DNA from: a virus
Length of the DNA: 23,793 nt
Virus record (IMG/VR): IMGVR_UViG_3300042879_000676
Coordinates: 1 to 23,793 of that record
Strand: one strand, 5' to 3'
Shown here: positions 15,375-20,920 of the stretch, piece after piece
Numbering within the stretch: the first letter of the stretch is position 1
Layout: each line of letters starts with the position of its first letter
Translations under genes and position numbers: made by a program
Notes under the pieces: model-generated
Databases searched by the model: none
The model's input: the letters and a program-made list of their open reading frames with translations, nothing else
What the model was told of the DNA's origin: nothing

Positions 15375-15536
15375 TTAGTGACGAGAGTTTAATTCATCAA
15401 GACGGGCCTGAAGCAGTTGACGCTGCTCTTTGGCAATTCTATGGTCGGCGAGAGCGTATGCTACCTCACGGCTCATCCTCCACTCTGTATATATCGCAGA
15501 AAATCTATCTGCGACAGTTTTAATCTTCTCTAACAT
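15375..15536 (-). CDS. 53-residue helical protein directly upstream of the endolysin
   Basis: ATG 15536 has GGAGAAAG immediately upstream and the frame runs 53 codons to TAA at 15375, ten bases before the endolysin ATG. The sequence (MLEKIKTVADRFSAIYTEWR ... EVAYALADHRIAKEQRQLL ... LDELNSRH) is amphipathic, Lys/Arg/Glu-rich and almost entirely helical, with no hydrophobic stretch long enough for a membrane span. It is therefore not a classical holin. It could be an endolysin regulator, a small virion protein or an unrelated passenger. It begins just downstream of the hsp20 terminator, so its expression requires readthrough or an unseen promoter. The good ribosome binding site and the coding-like content support a real gene. 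Confidence 0.7.
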   Translation of the reverse strand: MLEKIKTVADRFSAIYTEWRMSREVAYALADHRIAKEQRQLLQARLDELNSRH

Positions 15537-15544
15537 CTCTTTCT

Positions 15545-15579
15545 CCAATAAGAAAGGGGAGAGGCTGAACCTCTCCCCT
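15545..15579 (-). terminator. Rho-independent terminator after hsp20
   Basis: On the minus strand AGGGGAGAGG and CCTCTCCCCT (15555-15579) form a perfect 10-bp, GC-rich stem with a 5-nt loop (TTCAG), followed by TTCTTATT. The U tract is short and interrupted, so termination may be partial, leaving readthrough into the 53-residue gene and endolysin. Confidence 0.75.
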
Positions 15580-15585
15580 GAGTTG

Positions 15586-15602
15586 GGCTGATTTAATCAG
15601 CC
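15586..15602 (-). promoter_or_regulatory. Hairpin overlapping the hsp20 stop codon
   Basis: GGCTGAT-TAA-ATCAGCC is a perfect 7-bp stem with a 3-nt loop that contains the TGA stop of hsp20. It stands 6 nt upstream of the terminator stem, giving two consecutive hairpins at the 3' end of the hsp20 message. It may protect the end from exonucleases. Confidence 0.55.
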
Positions 15603-16055
15603 GTTTAGTTGTTGGTTTTCTGTTGATGGATCTGTGATATCCACCTTGCGAGGCTTCTTATTATCGGGGATAATATTCTCCAGCCACACCTTCAAGAGAC
15701 CGTTAACCATCTCAGCATTTTTTATCTCGATGGTATCAGCCAGATGGAATTCACGGCGGAAGGCGCGATCTGCGATTCCCTTGTGGAGGAAGGTCGGACC
15801 ATTCTCATCGTTCTTAGCGTGGCCGCGGATCAGAAGCTTGTTGTCATGAATTTCAAGCTCAAGGTCTGAGCGACCGAAACCAGCAACGGCAACTTCGATC
15901 ACATACTTGTTATCATCAACCTTGACGATATTGTAGGGCGGCCAACCTGGGACAGCCTTAGCTAGGCTCTCAGAAGCCTCAAATAAACGCTTTTGAATGT
16001 CGTTGAAACCGATTGCATACGTGTCCAGCTTGGACAGATCGGGAAAATAAACCAT
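15597..16055 (-). CDS. Small heat shock protein (Hsp20/IbpA-like)
   Basis: 152 residues. The alpha-crystallin domain spans about 40-135: PYNIVKVDDNKYVIEVAVAGF, LELEIHDNKLLIRGHAKND, FRREFHLADTIEIKNAEM, then the hallmark NGLLKVWLEN. A C-terminal KVDI supplies the I/V-x-I motif used for oligomer assembly. Such proteins hold unfolding proteins without ATP; copies are common in T4-like phages of cyanobacteria and other aquatic hosts, where a role in capsid assembly or infection stress is supposed. The ATG follows AAGGAG at 7 nt. The gene is flanked by its own late-like promoter and a terminator, so it can be an independent transcription unit. Confidence 0.93.
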   Translation of the reverse strand: MVYFPDLSKLDTYAIGFNDIQKRLFEASESLAKAVPGWPPYNIVKVDDNKYVIEVAVAGFGRSDLELEIHDNKLLIRGHAKNDENGPTFLHKGIADRAFRREFHLADTIEIKNAEMVNGLLKVWLENIIPDNKKPRKVDITDPSTENQQLNG

Positions 16056-16085
16056 TTTGTGTCTCCTTGAATAAGCGAGATTGAT

Positions 16086-16120
16086 ATAGATAGCATCCCC
16101 AAGTGGGCAATGCTGTCTAT
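16086..16120 (-). promoter_or_regulatory. Imperfect stem-loop in the hsp20 leader
   Basis: On the minus strand ATAGACAGCAT...CCC pairs with GGG...ATGCTATCTAT around a short loop, with one mismatch and a small bulge. It starts at the likely transcription start of the late-like promoter, so it would cap the 5' end of the hsp20 message, leaving the ribosome binding site free. No U tract follows, so it is not an intrinsic terminator for the MazG-like gene. Confidence 0.5.
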
Positions 16121-16127
16121 ATTTAGC
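16120..16127 (-). promoter_or_regulatory. T4 late promoter-like element (GCTAAATA)
   Basis: The TAAATA core of the T4 late consensus (TATAAATA) lies in the 78-nt gap between the MazG-like stop and hsp20, about 65 nt before the hsp20 ATG. Six of eight positions match. It resembles the elements at 4457 and 7122, also found only in gaps before virion or late genes. Confidence 0.45.
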
Positions 16128-16133
16128 AACTAA

Positions 16134-16532
16134 TTACCCTTCTGTCAAGGGTAACTCATTCATTTCCGGAAGAAGAAATGAGAGATCGGGCGGCGAATAT
16201 GTCTTAGGCTTTAGCACCTTACCATTTGCATCCTTGATGATCTTACCATCAACGAACTTGCTCATGTTTGAACGATGCACTTCAGCAAAGCAGCGATCCA
16301 GATCAATACCGTATGCATGACCCGCACCATAGATCACATAGAGTAGATCAGTTAGTGCATCGGCCACTTCTATAATATCTTCATTCATCATAGCTTCATG
16401 AAGCTCACCAAGTTCTTCATCGATCAATCTAAATCGTAGAAGTCGAGTATCTTCATTTGGCCACACCGGAGTCTCATTGACCTGCTGCTCACCAGAGCGC
16501 ATGAAGTCAGCAACCATAGTAAAATTTGACAT
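16134..16532 (-). CDS. MazG-like nucleotide pyrophosphohydrolase
   Basis: 132 residues from ATG 16532 (AAAGGAG 5 nt upstream; a GTG at 16538 is also in frame but lies inside this ribosome binding site). An all-alpha NTP pyrophosphatase core is visible: RLIDEELGELHEA (35-47, E39/E40/E43 as metal ligands) and EVADALTDLLYVIYG (55-69, E55/D58 giving the ExxD motif). VHRSNMSKF (about 87-95) carries the asparagine-containing segment typical of the family. It resembles the phosphoribosyl-ATP pyrophosphohydrolase-like subgroup in phages more than full-length MazG. The enzyme would hydrolyse an NTP or dNTP to NMP and pyrophosphate, as house-cleaning or to alter host nucleotide signalling. Coupled to dps with a 2-nt gap. 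Confidence 0.87.
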   Translation of the reverse strand: MSNFTMVADFMRSGEQQVNETPVWPNEDTRLLRFRLIDEELGELHEAMMNEDIIEVADALTDLLYVIYGAGHAYGIDLDRCFAEVHRSNMSKFVDGKIIKDANGKVLKPKTYSPPDLSFLLPEMNELPLTEG

Positions 16533-16534
16533 AA

Positions 16535-16984
16535 TCACTCCTTTACATTATTACCAATAGTAGATTGCAAGAACCAACCATGCTTCTTATGCGAAGCTAA
16601 CCGACCCGCAAGAAAGTCGGAAACATCATATGCACCAGCATTCTCAGCTGCTTCATATGCAGTCTTAATCGTCATGATAACCTTTTCATTATCAAGCGAT
16701 AGATTCATAAGCATCGTTCTAGCATCAGGTACTGTGTCTAGTTCAATCAGCGTAGTTAGCTGTCTAAAGCGATTCAGACTACCCGGCGCATATGCGCCTG
16801 ATGATCGAATGAATTCTGCAAGTGGGTCAATTGCACCACTCACGTCACCATAGATCAGACCAAATAGCTCATGATACTCTTTGAAGTTCGGACCCTGCAC
16901 GTTCCAATGATAGAACTGAGTCTTTACGCCAAATACAAACGTATCCGCCAGAGCGACCTTAAGCGGTTCGATAAAATCAGCCAT
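16535..16984 (-). CDS. dps: Dps/ferritin-like DNA-protection protein
   Basis: 149 residues, close to Dps length (about 150-170). The signature FYHWNVQGPNFKEYHELF (24-41) and DPLAEFIR (53-60) give the inter-subunit ferroxidase ligands: H26, H38, D53 and E57 line up with E. coli H51, H63, D78 and E82. The residue at the E. coli D67 position is glycine (G42), so one ligand is missing. The basic N-terminal tail used for DNA binding by E. coli Dps is absent. It would form a dodecamer that oxidises iron with peroxide and may protect phage DNA. Start overlaps the regA stop (TGATG) behind AAGGGG. Confidence 0.92.
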   Translation of the reverse strand: MADFIEPLKVALADTFVFGVKTQFYHWNVQGPNFKEYHELFGLIYGDVSGAIDPLAEFIRSSGAYAPGSLNRFRQLTTLIELDTVPDARTMLMNLSLDNEKVIMTIKTAYEAAENAGAYDVSDFLAGRLASHKKHGWFLQSTIGNNVKE

Positions 16985-17385
16985 CAGCTACCCCTTTTCT
17001 TTCCGATGGTATACTTTGCTTCTAGAACCCAGTCAGACTTTTCCTTGTGAGAAAGCACCTTGATCTGTGAGATAGGCGCGATCTTTTCTTTCGTCATGTC
17101 TGGGTTCACAACCTCAACCAGACCCCATTCCTCTAGAAGATTGACGATGGTGTTTCGACGCATCTCATCTTCTTCTGCAAAGTTGGTTGGCTTACCGTCG
17201 AGAGCAAATAGCTCCTTGAAGTGTACGATAAAATACCTACGCTGCTTATGAAGAATGTGGCATGACTGATAAAGAGTCTGGTCCTTGCGAGAAGCAACAC
17301 CAATGCGAGTGAGAGTTTCCTTAATCTTTAGGAAATCCTCAGGGTTCTTCAGTCTTACTTCTACCATTTCTGCTATATCTATCAT
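16984..17385 (-). CDS. regA: RegA translational repressor
   Basis: 133 residues from ATG 17385 (AAGGG 8 nt upstream); ATG 17367 (MVEVRLKNPEDF) would match the T4 length of 122 even better. The block LKNPEDFLKIKETLTRIGVA, then LYQSCHILHKQRRYFIVHFKELFALDG and the C-terminal LEAKYTIG are nearly the same as T4 RegA as I remember it. RegA binds the initiation regions of many early phage mRNAs, including its own and clamp/clamp-loader messages, and blocks translation. The start lies inside the gp62 frame (47-nt overlap), so regA is translationally linked to gp62, as in the T4 order 62-regA. Confidence 0.95.
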   Translation of the reverse strand: MIDIAEMVEVRLKNPEDFLKIKETLTRIGVASRKDQTLYQSCHILHKQRRYFIVHFKELFALDGKPTNFAEEDEMRRNTIVNLLEEWGLVEVVNPDMTKEKIAPISQIKVLSHKEKSDWVLEAKYTIGKKRGS

Positions 17386-17788
17386 CAGCTCCACCCTTCT
17401 TAGTCCTATCATGGATTACGGCGAGCTGGTTGGCAGTTAGGACAGTAAGATAGTCCTTAGCTCGATTGTAATTGCACTCATAGTATTCCATGACGGCTTT
17501 AATATCGTTGTCATCAGAAGGCTTTGGCCACTTGCTTGATTTGCGGCGTCTAGACCTCACTGTATTTATGAGATAGTCATGTTGTAACAGGTTATCTAGA
17601 TGCCCACGCTGGTTCATCTCGTTAGCATAGAGTACCGTATCGATATGAAAGGACAAAGCCTTGTTCACCAGAAAGGGAACATAGGTCTTGTCCGCTACAT
17701 CATTAGTCTCGCCTCTGAAGTAATCGTGCTTGGACTCAGCAACGGCTTTGACGATATCAAAGACGCCGAGCTTTGCATCTTCGCTCAT
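17339..17788 (-). CDS. 62: Clamp loader small subunit (gp62)
   Basis: 149 residues from ATG 17788, which overlaps the gp44 stop (ATGA); GTG 17794 is a less likely alternative. It lacks a nucleotide-binding motif, as expected for gp62. Recognisable blocks are ADKTYVPFLVNKALSFHIDTVLYANEMN, HLDNLLQHDYLINTVR and SKWPKPSDDNDIKAVMEYYECNYNRAKDYL, shared with gp62 of cyanophage-type T4 relatives. It is shorter than T4 gp62 (187). With four gp44 subunits it loads the gp45 clamp. The last 15 or so residues (DRYSRNGRSKTEEP) overlap regA in another frame and are probably not conserved. Confidence 0.92.
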   Translation of the reverse strand: MSEDAKLGVFDIVKAVAESKHDYFRGETNDVADKTYVPFLVNKALSFHIDTVLYANEMNQRGHLDNLLQHDYLINTVRSRRRKSSKWPKPSDDNDIKAVMEYYECNYNRAKDYLTVLTANQLAVIHDRTKKGGADDRYSRNGRSKTEEP

Positions 17789-18729
17789 TTCCACTCACAA
17801 TCCATCATGATCTGCGTCAGGCAGGCTGCAAGATTGATTTCAGGATTCACAACAAAGGCAGACTTGTATTGGTAATCAGCTAGAATCAAAACCAGATTAG
17901 GAATGCTGCCCGGCTTCATGTAGTCATACGCACTATCATAAAGCTGACGATAGACAGTATTCTGATCAAGCGTAGCGTTCTGCCCAACCCACTGACGCAT
18001 CGAAGTGAAGTCCTTTTCTCGCAGCATCTTCACCAGAGCCTGAAGGTCGGTATCGGTGATGTTAGCGAGAACACCAGCGTCAATCGTACCCTTAGTAGAG
18101 TACCGCTGAAGCTCGTTAAGAACCCTGCGCCAGTCAGGGAAATACTTCTTGATAACCTCTGCAACGATCTTCTTATCGAATTCGATATTCTCTGTCGTCA
18201 GAATGTTGCAAGCGCGCGACATAAACTGCGCGGCGATAGCAGGCTTATCCTTACCGCTAATCTTGAAATCGATAATTGAGCATCTAGAATGCAGAGGCGC
18301 AATGATCTTATTCTTGAAATTGCAGGTGAGAATAAAACCGCAGTTGTGTGAATACTGCTCCATGAAATTTCGGAGAGCAGGCTGAGTATGATGCGACAGA
18401 TAATCGGCCTCATCAAGGATAACATACTTGCGACCACCCCACAGCGAGACAGTCGATGCATACCCAAGGATGCGAGTCCGAAGGGTATCAATGTTACCAT
18501 CCATCGAGCCGTTGATAATGATATAGTCGGCGCCGATTTCTTGGAACATTGCTTTGGCTACGGTAGTCTTACCGATGCCTGCCGGACCAGAGAGAAGAAG
18601 GTTCGGCACAGTCTTGTCGTCTACAAACTTCTGAAATGTAGCCTTCAATTCATCAGGAAGGATACACTCAGAAATAGTCTGAGGTCGGTACTTCTCGACC
18701 CAGAGAAATTCACTGTCGGTCATCTCCAT
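17785..18729 (-). CDS. 44: Clamp loader ATPase large subunit (gp44)
   Basis: 314 residues from ATG 18729 (GAGG 6 nt upstream), near the 319 of T4 gp44; upstream ATGs at 18747 and 18744 add only Met-rich residues. It opens with FLWVEKYRPQTISECILP, the classic start of RFC-type loaders. Walker A GPAGIGKTT is at 48-56, Walker B ILDEADY at 104-110 (DEAD 106-109) and the arginine-finger SRC at 148-150 (PLHSRCSIIDF). With gp62 it opens and loads the gp45 clamp on primer-template DNA. It overlaps the preceding small gene by 20 nt and gp62 by 4 nt, so the four genes are coupled. Confidence 0.97.
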   Translation of the reverse strand: MEMTDSEFLWVEKYRPQTISECILPDELKATFQKFVDDKTVPNLLLSGPAGIGKTTVAKAMFQEIGADYIIINGSMDGNIDTLRTRILGYASTVSLWGGRKYVILDEADYLSHHTQPALRNFMEQYSHNCGFILTCNFKNKIIAPLHSRCSIIDFKISGKDKPAIAAQFMSRACNILTTENIEFDKKIVAEVIKKYFPDWRRVLNELQRYSTKGTIDAGVLANITDTDLQALVKMLREKDFTSMRQWVGQNATLDQNTVYRQLYDSAYDYMKPGSIPNLVLILADYQYKSAFVVNPEINLAACLTQIMMDCEWK

Positions 18730-18946
18730 GTTCATCCTCATCATCATTTAATGTATCGGTTGCCAGACTGTCAGCGATGTTATAAAATATCATCGCCGCT
18801 TGATCAGTACCTAAACTTTTCACATAACCCTTGGTAACCACTGCTGCCAGGGCCGCAAGTACTTCAAGCTCGTGACCTTGATTATGGGCTGACTCCACTA
18901 GTTTGTGGAGCCAGATCATAAGAGTGGTTGTAGAAACCTCGTTCAC
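18710..18946 (-). CDS. Small acidic-tailed protein between gp45 and gp44
   Basis: 78 residues from GTG 18946, preferred because it overlaps the gp45 stop as GTGA; GTG 18964, six codons earlier, is possible. The body is helical (TTTLMIWLHKLVESAHNQG, LEVLAALAAVVTKGYV, AAMIFYNIADSLA) and the end is acidic (DTLNDDEDEHGDD). The helices contain alternating hydrophobic faces rather than a membrane span. T4 has no gene between 45 and 44, so this is an insertion in a very conserved pair. A role as a clamp or loader accessory is guessed from position only. Confidence 0.7.
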   Translation of the reverse strand: MNEVSTTTLMIWLHKLVESAHNQGHELEVLAALAAVVTKGYVKSLGTDQAAMIFYNIADSLATDTLNDDEDEHGDDRQ

Positions 18947-19596
18947 TTCTTCGGAGTCGAACACGCGACCCAGTATTCAATGTCACCAGACTTGGACTTG
19001 AAGTGAGCCATACCATTAGTCACACTCACATCATAGTCGCGCGGCAGAAGCTTGAGGTTTTCAATTGCAAACACTGCCTTGTAGTCATTCGAAGCATCAC
19101 CGACCTCATATTCAGTATTGTCGGAGATGTCCTCGAGGACATTGGTGCCAGAGAGATACGACTTACCGTTCTTGCCATAGAGAAGAACGTTCGGCAGCCC
19201 AAGCCCGGCAGTCAGCTTTAGCACCCAATTGAGAGCTTCATTGCTGATGGTGAACGTGGCATCAACACTCGGAAGCTTCGGGTCCTTTACAGGCGGGTGC
19301 GTGACAGTTGCGATACCGCCGTGAAGGACCCGCGTGGCTGCACGCGAATTGCTTACGACAGTATGCTTATCCGTAAATTCAAGATTCGGACTGTCATAGG
19401 CCGTAAGCACCATGATAAACTTTGTCAGGTCATTGATCGCACATTCGATCGGGAATGTCTCTTTGACGTTAGCCGAAGCCAAGATGGTGCTCTTGGAATG
19501 GATCGTTCGAAGATTATTACCCGGGCGAATGAGAAGCGATGGGTTGATGGCTGCAAAGTTCTTCAGGATTTCGATAGTTTCATTTGAAAGTTGCAT
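18943..19596 (-). CDS. 45: Sliding clamp, DNA polymerase processivity factor (gp45)
   Basis: 217 residues from ATG 19596 (GTGGAG 6 nt upstream); T4 gp45 has 228. The start MQLSNETIEILKNFAAINPSL parallels T4 MKLSKDTTALLKNFATIN. The repeat structure of two PCNA-like domains fits (ECAINDLTKFIMVLTAYDSPNLEF; FTISNEALNWVLKLTAGLGLPN; a KLLPRDYDVSV strand near the end). The trimer encircles DNA, tethers gp43, and in T4 also activates late transcription with gp33 and gp55. That function makes it relevant to the late promoter-like boxes in this window. A sigma70-type promoter directly precedes the gene. Confidence 0.95.
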   Translation of the reverse strand: MQLSNETIEILKNFAAINPSLLIRPGNNLRTIHSKSTILASANVKETFPIECAINDLTKFIMVLTAYDSPNLEFTDKHTVVSNSRAATRVLHGGIATVTHPPVKDPKLPSVDATFTISNEALNWVLKLTAGLGLPNVLLYGKNGKSYLSGTNVLEDISDNTEYEVGDASNDYKAVFAIENLKLLPRDYDVSVTNGMAHFKSKSGDIEYWVACSTPKK

Positions 19597-19624
19597 GATA
19601 TACTCCACTGTTTAGAACATGACG

Positions 19625-19653
19625 ATTATACACTAATGCTTTGAAGGTATCAA
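19625..19653 (-). promoter_or_regulatory. Sigma70-type promoter TTGATA-17-TATAAT before gene 45
   Basis: TTGATA (19648-19653) and a perfect TATAAT (19625-19630) with a 17-bp spacer. The -35 overlaps the TGA of the glycosyltransferase gene. RNA would start near 19618, about 20 nt before the gp45 ATG, leaving room for the GGAG site. Confidence 0.82.
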
Positions 19654-20522
19654 CCCTTAAAAGCATTAGCGAGCTTCTTAGCCTTACCAAGAGCTTCAAC
19701 ATCGGCAGTGGCAGATGCACCGATCTGTGCAAGATCGATAAGGCTACCACCGAACGTGTAGGTGCCAGTGTGATTCAGACGCATCCACGGGCAGAGCCAA
19801 GTCTTCAGTCCAGCACGTGCTGCATACTGACAGAACATGTAGTCCTCAGAGAGATACCGCTTGGTAGCGGGGTCGATCACCGTATCAAAGAACGCCATAA
19901 TCTCGCGGCTGCCGTCAAAGTGTTCGGTGCGAACATGATCGGGGCGATACATCAGTTCCGGGTAAGCAGCCTGATACTTGACAAGCGTCTCTCTCGGAAT
20001 CATCATGAAGCCAGTGCCACCCTCAAGAACTTCCACAGGCTCATCTAGACGGATCGAAGTCGTTTGCTGCGTCGGGTTGAACACATAGTCGCCAACATAG
20101 GCTTCAAGCATGTTCGCGTCCTTATCAGCGAACCCCTTATCAACGGCACGCTTGATCTTCTCCCATGAGATACACTTCTTGGGGTATGGTGCGCAAACGA
20201 TATCTTTACCAGGTTGATTGGCGATCACTGACAGTGCGATTACATCACTCGCATCAAATCCAATGTCGGAGTCAATGAACATAAGATGCGAATAACCGCT
20301 ACGCAGAAAGTCATCGACAAGATAGTTACGCGCGCGAGTAATCAGGCTTTCATTGAAAAGATAGTAAAACTCAATGTTCATTCCGTACTCAGCACCGAGG
20401 CGCGCAAGATCGGACGTACCCTTTGCAAACTGCCCAGTGCATTGTCCACCATACATTGGCGTGGCAACAAAAATCTTATTCTTACGCAGGTCTTCAATGG
20501 AGACATTAATTTCGATAGCCAT
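19650..20522 (-). CDS. GT-A type glycosyltransferase
   Basis: 290 residues. KNKIFVATPMYGGQCTG starts a Rossmann-like GT-A nucleotide-sugar domain, followed by LFNESLITRARNYLVDDFL and the metal-binding DSD (84-86, in LMFIDSDIGF). A later VLEGGTGFMMIPRETL and LSEDYMFCQYAARAGLKTWL (with an ED acid pair) are typical of family 2-like acceptor regions. Similar proteins are common in T4-like phages of aquatic bacteria. The acceptor could be a modified DNA base, as for T4 glucosyltransferases, or a surface or virion glycan; the sequence does not decide. ATG 20522 follows AGGGG at 4 nt. The gene is separated from the upstream winged-helix gene by a terminator, but no clear own promoter was found in the 98-nt gap. 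Confidence 0.8.
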   Translation of the reverse strand: MAIEINVSIEDLRKNKIFVATPMYGGQCTGQFAKGTSDLARLGAEYGMNIEFYYLFNESLITRARNYLVDDFLRSGYSHLMFIDSDIGFDASDVIALSVIANQPGKDIVCAPYPKKCISWEKIKRAVDKGFADKDANMLEAYVGDYVFNPTQQTTSIRLDEPVEVLEGGTGFMMIPRETLVKYQAAYPELMYRPDHVRTEHFDGSREIMAFFDTVIDPATKRYLSEDYMFCQYAARAGLKTWLCPWMRLNHTGTYTFGGSLIDLAQIGASATADVEALGKAKKLANAFKG

Positions 20523-20563
20523 GGTACCCCTTTCATACCAAACATATAGAAATATGTAGGGCG

Positions 20564-20603
20564 TAAAAATACAAATAGGGCCGAAGCCGGAGCTTCGACC
20601 CTA
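20564..20603 (-). terminator. Rho-independent terminator after the winged-helix gene
   Basis: On the minus strand AGGGTCGAAGC-TCCG-GCTTCGGCCCT (20577-20602) is an 11-bp stem with one G-U pair and a 4-nt loop, followed by ATTTGTATTTTT. The G-U pair is C-A in plus-strand RNA, and the U-rich tract is on this side, so it acts in the minus direction. It ends the cobT/cobS/winged-helix unit. Confidence 0.85.
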
Positions 20604-20620
20604 CGTAGCCACTAAAGTTA

Positions 20621-20875
20621 TTAGACCGAAGCAAGGGCCCGATAGCCTGCAGCGATAACCTCGCGCCGCGGCGCACCGAGGCGATACATCGTCACCTCGT
20701 GGTTGTTACCCAGCGTCTTGCGGTTAGCATAGACGGCGTAACCCTTGAAGCGCAGGTCAGACGCCGTGGCGCTCAGGTTCTGAATACCGAAGCGGCTACG
20801 AGCCTGACCCTCGGTGATGTCACGACCGGACATCAGGTAGTTAAGCAGTCGTTCAGTCTTGGTAGTCTTAGCCAT
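20621..20875 (-). CDS. Winged-helix DNA-binding protein
   Basis: 84 residues from ATG 20875 (MAKTTKTERLLNYL). An upstream in-frame ATG at 20893 lacks a ribosome binding site and adds six residues; for 20875, AAAGG lies 10 nt upstream. The layout is a helix (TERLLNYLMSGRDIT), the recognition helix-turn-helix (EGQARSRFGIQNLSATASDLRFKGY) and a wing (AVYANRK ... HEVTMYRLG), as in small winged-helix repressors. Closely similar proteins are known in T4-like cyanophages from memory. It probably binds DNA as a dimer; whether it regulates phage or host genes is unknown. It follows cobS and is closed by a strong terminator. Confidence 0.82.
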   Translation of the reverse strand: MAKTTKTERLLNYLMSGRDITEGQARSRFGIQNLSATASDLRFKGYAVYANRKTLGNNHEVTMYRLGAPRREVIAAGYRALASV

Positions 20876-20920
20876 TGTATATAAACCTTTCATGTTGGTT
20901 GTGTTGTATAAAATGTCCCA

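Noticed and set aside
15375-15536. 53-residue protein as a holin
   Set aside because: It lacks any hydrophobic stretch long enough to span a membrane and is highly charged.
16790-16803. Perfect 14-bp palindrome GGCGCATATGCGCC
   Set aside because: It encodes Gly-Ala-Tyr-Ala-Pro in dps. Similar GCATATGCG strings recur elsewhere wherever Ala-Tyr-Ala is coded, so codon preference explains it.
17561-17580. CATAAATA as a late promoter inside gp62
   Set aside because: It is inside a coding region, about 180 nt from the next start, and no late-type gene follows directly.
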